Shown here: positions 61,215 to 64,000 of the stretch, piece after piece
Position numbering within the stretch: position 1 is the first letter of the stretch
Layout: the number at the start of each line of letters is the position of its first letter
Source: Dasypus novemcinctus
Lineage: Eukaryota > Chordata > Mammalia > Cingulata > Dasypodidae
NCBI RefSeq assembly: GCF_030445035.2
Contig: NC_080702.1
Span: forward strand, 11,106,029 to 11,170,028
DNA: 64,000 nt
Reading direction: 5' to 3'
The notes under the pieces: generated by a model
Seen by the model: only the letters and a program-made list of their open reading frames with translations
The model's database searches: none
What the model was told of the DNA's origin: nothing
Position numbers and translations under genes: made by a program

Positions 61215-64000
61215 AGCATTTTATCTTCAAAGAAGCTTTAGGTTACAGAGAAGTTATGTACAGAATAGAATGGATTCCCATATACCCAACATTCTTCTCC
61301 ATTACCCTTTCCCCTTTTAATAACATTTACTTGTGTATGGTATATTTGTTACAATTGATGTACAAATATTGCAACATTTGTCAATGATTTATATTATGGT
61401 TTACATTGTAGACCACACACTTATATAAGTTTGATGAAATTTAACATAGCCTGTATACATCATTGCAAGATCATGTAGAGAAAAAGAATAAAAGCACAAA
61501 AAATAAAAAGGAAAAGAAAAAAGATCATGTAGAACACTTCCCCTGCCCACAAAATGCCCCATGTTCCATCTAGTCTGTTCCTCCTTCCCCGCCCCTAGGT
61601 ACCCATGGCAACCACCAAGCTTCACTCCTTGAAGAACAAGATTCATAGTTACTTGCAGCAATGTTGAGAGCTTGACATACTGGCCTGTCCTACACTATGA
61701 GGCACTGCTTATGCTCTCAAGAGTCTCCCTCCCCTCTATTTGAGAACATAGCAGTAATTCTCAGGATGGGACTCCATCACATTCCCGCTCATTATGTGAG
61801 TCCCACCCATGACACAACACACTGTGAGAAGGCGAACACTTACTCCCTAGAAGCCTGCCCCAGGTGTGCATTCTCCCAAATGCTCTCCAGAACACCCTAA
61901 ACCAGTAACTGTCCCCTACCTTACTGCCAAAACAACATTCTGAACTTTGTAGTTTCAAGCAGGTACCTTCAGATACCCAGATGTTACCTGGTCCCTCTCC
62001 AAATGTCCCCCCTATTCCATGAATAGTCCAACCCACCCTCCTCACTCTACCTCACACACAGACCATCCCTGTAGTGTCACTTCACCACTGACATGCCCAT
62101 CCACTGAACAGCTACATACTTCTACCTTATCATAGATTTTTTCCCATATGGGCATTTGCTCACAACTTTCTTTTCCCTGTCTCTTGTAAACCTGTCTTCC
62201 AGATTCTAGCTCTGTGAGTCTGCTCAATTTATTTAGTTCACTGAACTAAAATTTATTTAGTTCACTTATTACACTGAGGTCATATAATAATTGTCCTTCA
62301 GTGCCTGTCTTAGTTCACGCAACATAATGTCTTCAAAATTCACCCATATCATCCCATGTGTTCTTACTGCATTCCTTCTTACAGCTGAGTAATATTCCAT
62401 TGTATGTATATACCACAATTTGTTTATCCATTCATTGGTTGATGGACTTTGGGTTGTTTCCAAATTTGGCAATAATGAATGATGCTACTCTGAACATTGG
62501 TGTGCATATATCTGTTTGTGTCTCTGCTTTCAGTTCTTCTGGGTATATACCCAGCAGTGGGATTGTTGGATCATATGGTTGTTGTATAGTTAGCTTCCTG
62601 TGGGACAGCCAAAATGTCCTCCACCATGGCTGTACCATTCCACATACCCACCAGCAGTGGATGACAGTTCCCATTCCTCCACGTCCTCTCCAACATTTGT
62701 AATCCACTGTTTTTTTTTAAATCATTGCCCGTCTAATGGGTGTAGATGATATCTCATTGTACTTTTGATTTGCATTTCCTTAGTAGTGATGTTGAACATC
62801 TCTTCAAGTGCTTTTTAGCCATTTGTATTTCTTCTTTAGAGATGTGTCTGTTCAAATCACTTGCCCATTTTTAAAACGGGTTGTTAATTTTTTTATTTTT
62901 GAGGTGTAAGAGTTCTTTATATATGCTGGATACTAGGCCTCTATCAGATATATGGTTACCAAATATTTTCTCATATTGTATAGGCTGCCTTTTCACTTTC
63001 TTGACAAACTCCTCTGAGGTACGTAAGTTATTTATTTTTTTTTTGAGGAGGTGTAGGATTCCTTTATATATACTGGATACTAGTCTTCTTTGATGTCCTT
63101 TAACAGTGTTGTGTAGTTTTCTGTGCGGAAGTCATTTCCATCTTGGGCTGTTCAGTTCGTCTTTCTTCTTTCATCAATGTAGGCTGCCTGTCTGTTTCTA
63201 GGAATTTGCCCATTTCCTCTGAATATCCTTTTGGTTGGCATAAAAGTTTTCAAAGTATCCTCTTATGATACACTTTATTGCTGTGGCATCAGTGGTGATA
63301 TCTCCTTCCTCATTCTTATTTTATGTATTTGCATCTTTTTTTTTTTGTTAGTGTAGCTAAGGATTTGTCAATTTTATAGATTTTCAAGAACCAGCTTTGC
63401 TTTTGTTTATTGTTTCTAGTGTTTTTTCCTAGTGTTTTCTTATTTTTTATTTCATTTATTTCTGCACTAATCTTTGTTATTTCCTTCTTTCTACATCATT
63501 TGGGGTTAGTTTGTTGTTCTTTTCAAGTTTCTCCAGGTGCCTAGATAGGTCTTTGATTTTAGCACTTCTCTTTTAATACAGGCATTTAAGGCTGTGAATT
63601 TCCTTCTCAGTATAGCTTTTGCTGCATACCATAGGGTATGGTACTTTGTGTTGTAATTTTCATTTGTTTCAAGGTAGTTACTGATTTCTTTTGGAATTTC
63701 CCCCTTGACCTACTGATTGTCTAAGAGTGTGTTGTTTAACTTCCATATCTTTGTGCCTAATCTGCTTCTGTGCCCCTCGCTGATTTCCAGTTTCATTCCA
63801 TTGTTGTCAGATAAATTATTTTGTATAATTGCAGTCTTTCGGAATTCATTGAAAGTTGTTCTGTGGCCTAGCACGTGGTCTATCCTAGAGAGTGATCCAC
63901 GTGCACTTGGGAAGAATGTACATTCCAGTGTATTTGGGTGTAATGCTCTGTAATTGTATTTGTTTATTTAACTTTCTTTCAATTCTTTGAAAACTAATAC
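61215..64000 (-). mobile_element. L1, 3' half to endonuclease region
   Basis: Minus-strand L1 from its 3'UTR (about 61215) through the ORF2 C-terminus (62269-62707, with WYIHTMEYYSAVRRNAV and VIHCWWVCGMVQPWW). After a rearranged stretch near 62900-63130 it continues into pre-RT and endonuclease sequence up to the window edge. All frames are broken. Its 5' end lies beyond the window. Confidence 0.85.
61467..61533. mobile_element. A-rich microinsertion with 13 bp target duplication
   Basis: AAGATCATGTAGA stands at 61467-61479 and again at 61521-61533, enclosing 41 bp of A-rich sequence. The related L1 at about 40305-40330 has the site once. This looks like a retroposition in which little more than the poly(A) tail was copied. 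Confidence 0.7.

Overview
The window is mammalian nuclear DNA made almost entirely of transposable-element relics. The organism is very probably a xenarthran, most likely an armadillo. The evidence is many L1 (LINE-1) copies with placental-type ORF1/ORF2 proteins, plus a recurrent roughly 400 bp tRNA-derived SINE whose head has Pol III box A-like and box B-like motifs and whose body matches what I remember of the armadillo DAS SINEs. The species call rests on memory of that family, not on a search. There are no bacterial features, rRNAs, tRNAs or CRISPR arrays. Nearly all long open frames belong to L1 or are chance frames in C-rich repeats.

Layout. 1-5.9 kb: a plus-strand, near full-length but broken L1. 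5.9-7.6 kb: a second L1-type 3' tail with poly(A). 7.6-10.0 kb: minus-strand L1 pieces. 10.0-12.5 kb: CpG-island promoter with an exon-1-like segment, a C-rich minisatellite and single-copy sequence. 12.5-25.3 kb: minus-strand L1, including one full-length copy interrupted by SINEs and LTR-like elements. 25.8-29.7 kb: a mostly non-repeat module with candidate minus-strand exons. 29.7-32.4 kb: rearranged L1. 32.4-35.0 kb: sequence I do not recognise. 35.0-37.0 kb: two degenerate copies of the module. 37.0-42.6 kb: minus-strand L1. 42.6-58.7 kb: a second copy of the whole 9.4-29.7 kb block. 59.2-61.2 kb: another degenerate module copy. 61.2-64.0 kb: minus-strand L1.

The main structural fact is a large direct segmental duplication, about 9.4-29.7 kb against 42.0-58.7 kb, some 88-96% identical by eye in ungapped stretches. 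It includes a CpG-island promoter, a full-length L1 and the module. SINE insertions with target-site duplications present in only one copy show when the copies were already separate. In copy 1, recombination between two SINEs then made a recent 714 bp tandem duplication with a hybrid SINE in the middle.

I found no intact conventional protein gene. The best candidates for host genes are the duplicated CpG-island promoters on the plus strand, a short terminal-exon-like frame at 12.3-12.45 kb, and a three-exon minus-strand model kept in both module copies. I could not identify the product of any of them.
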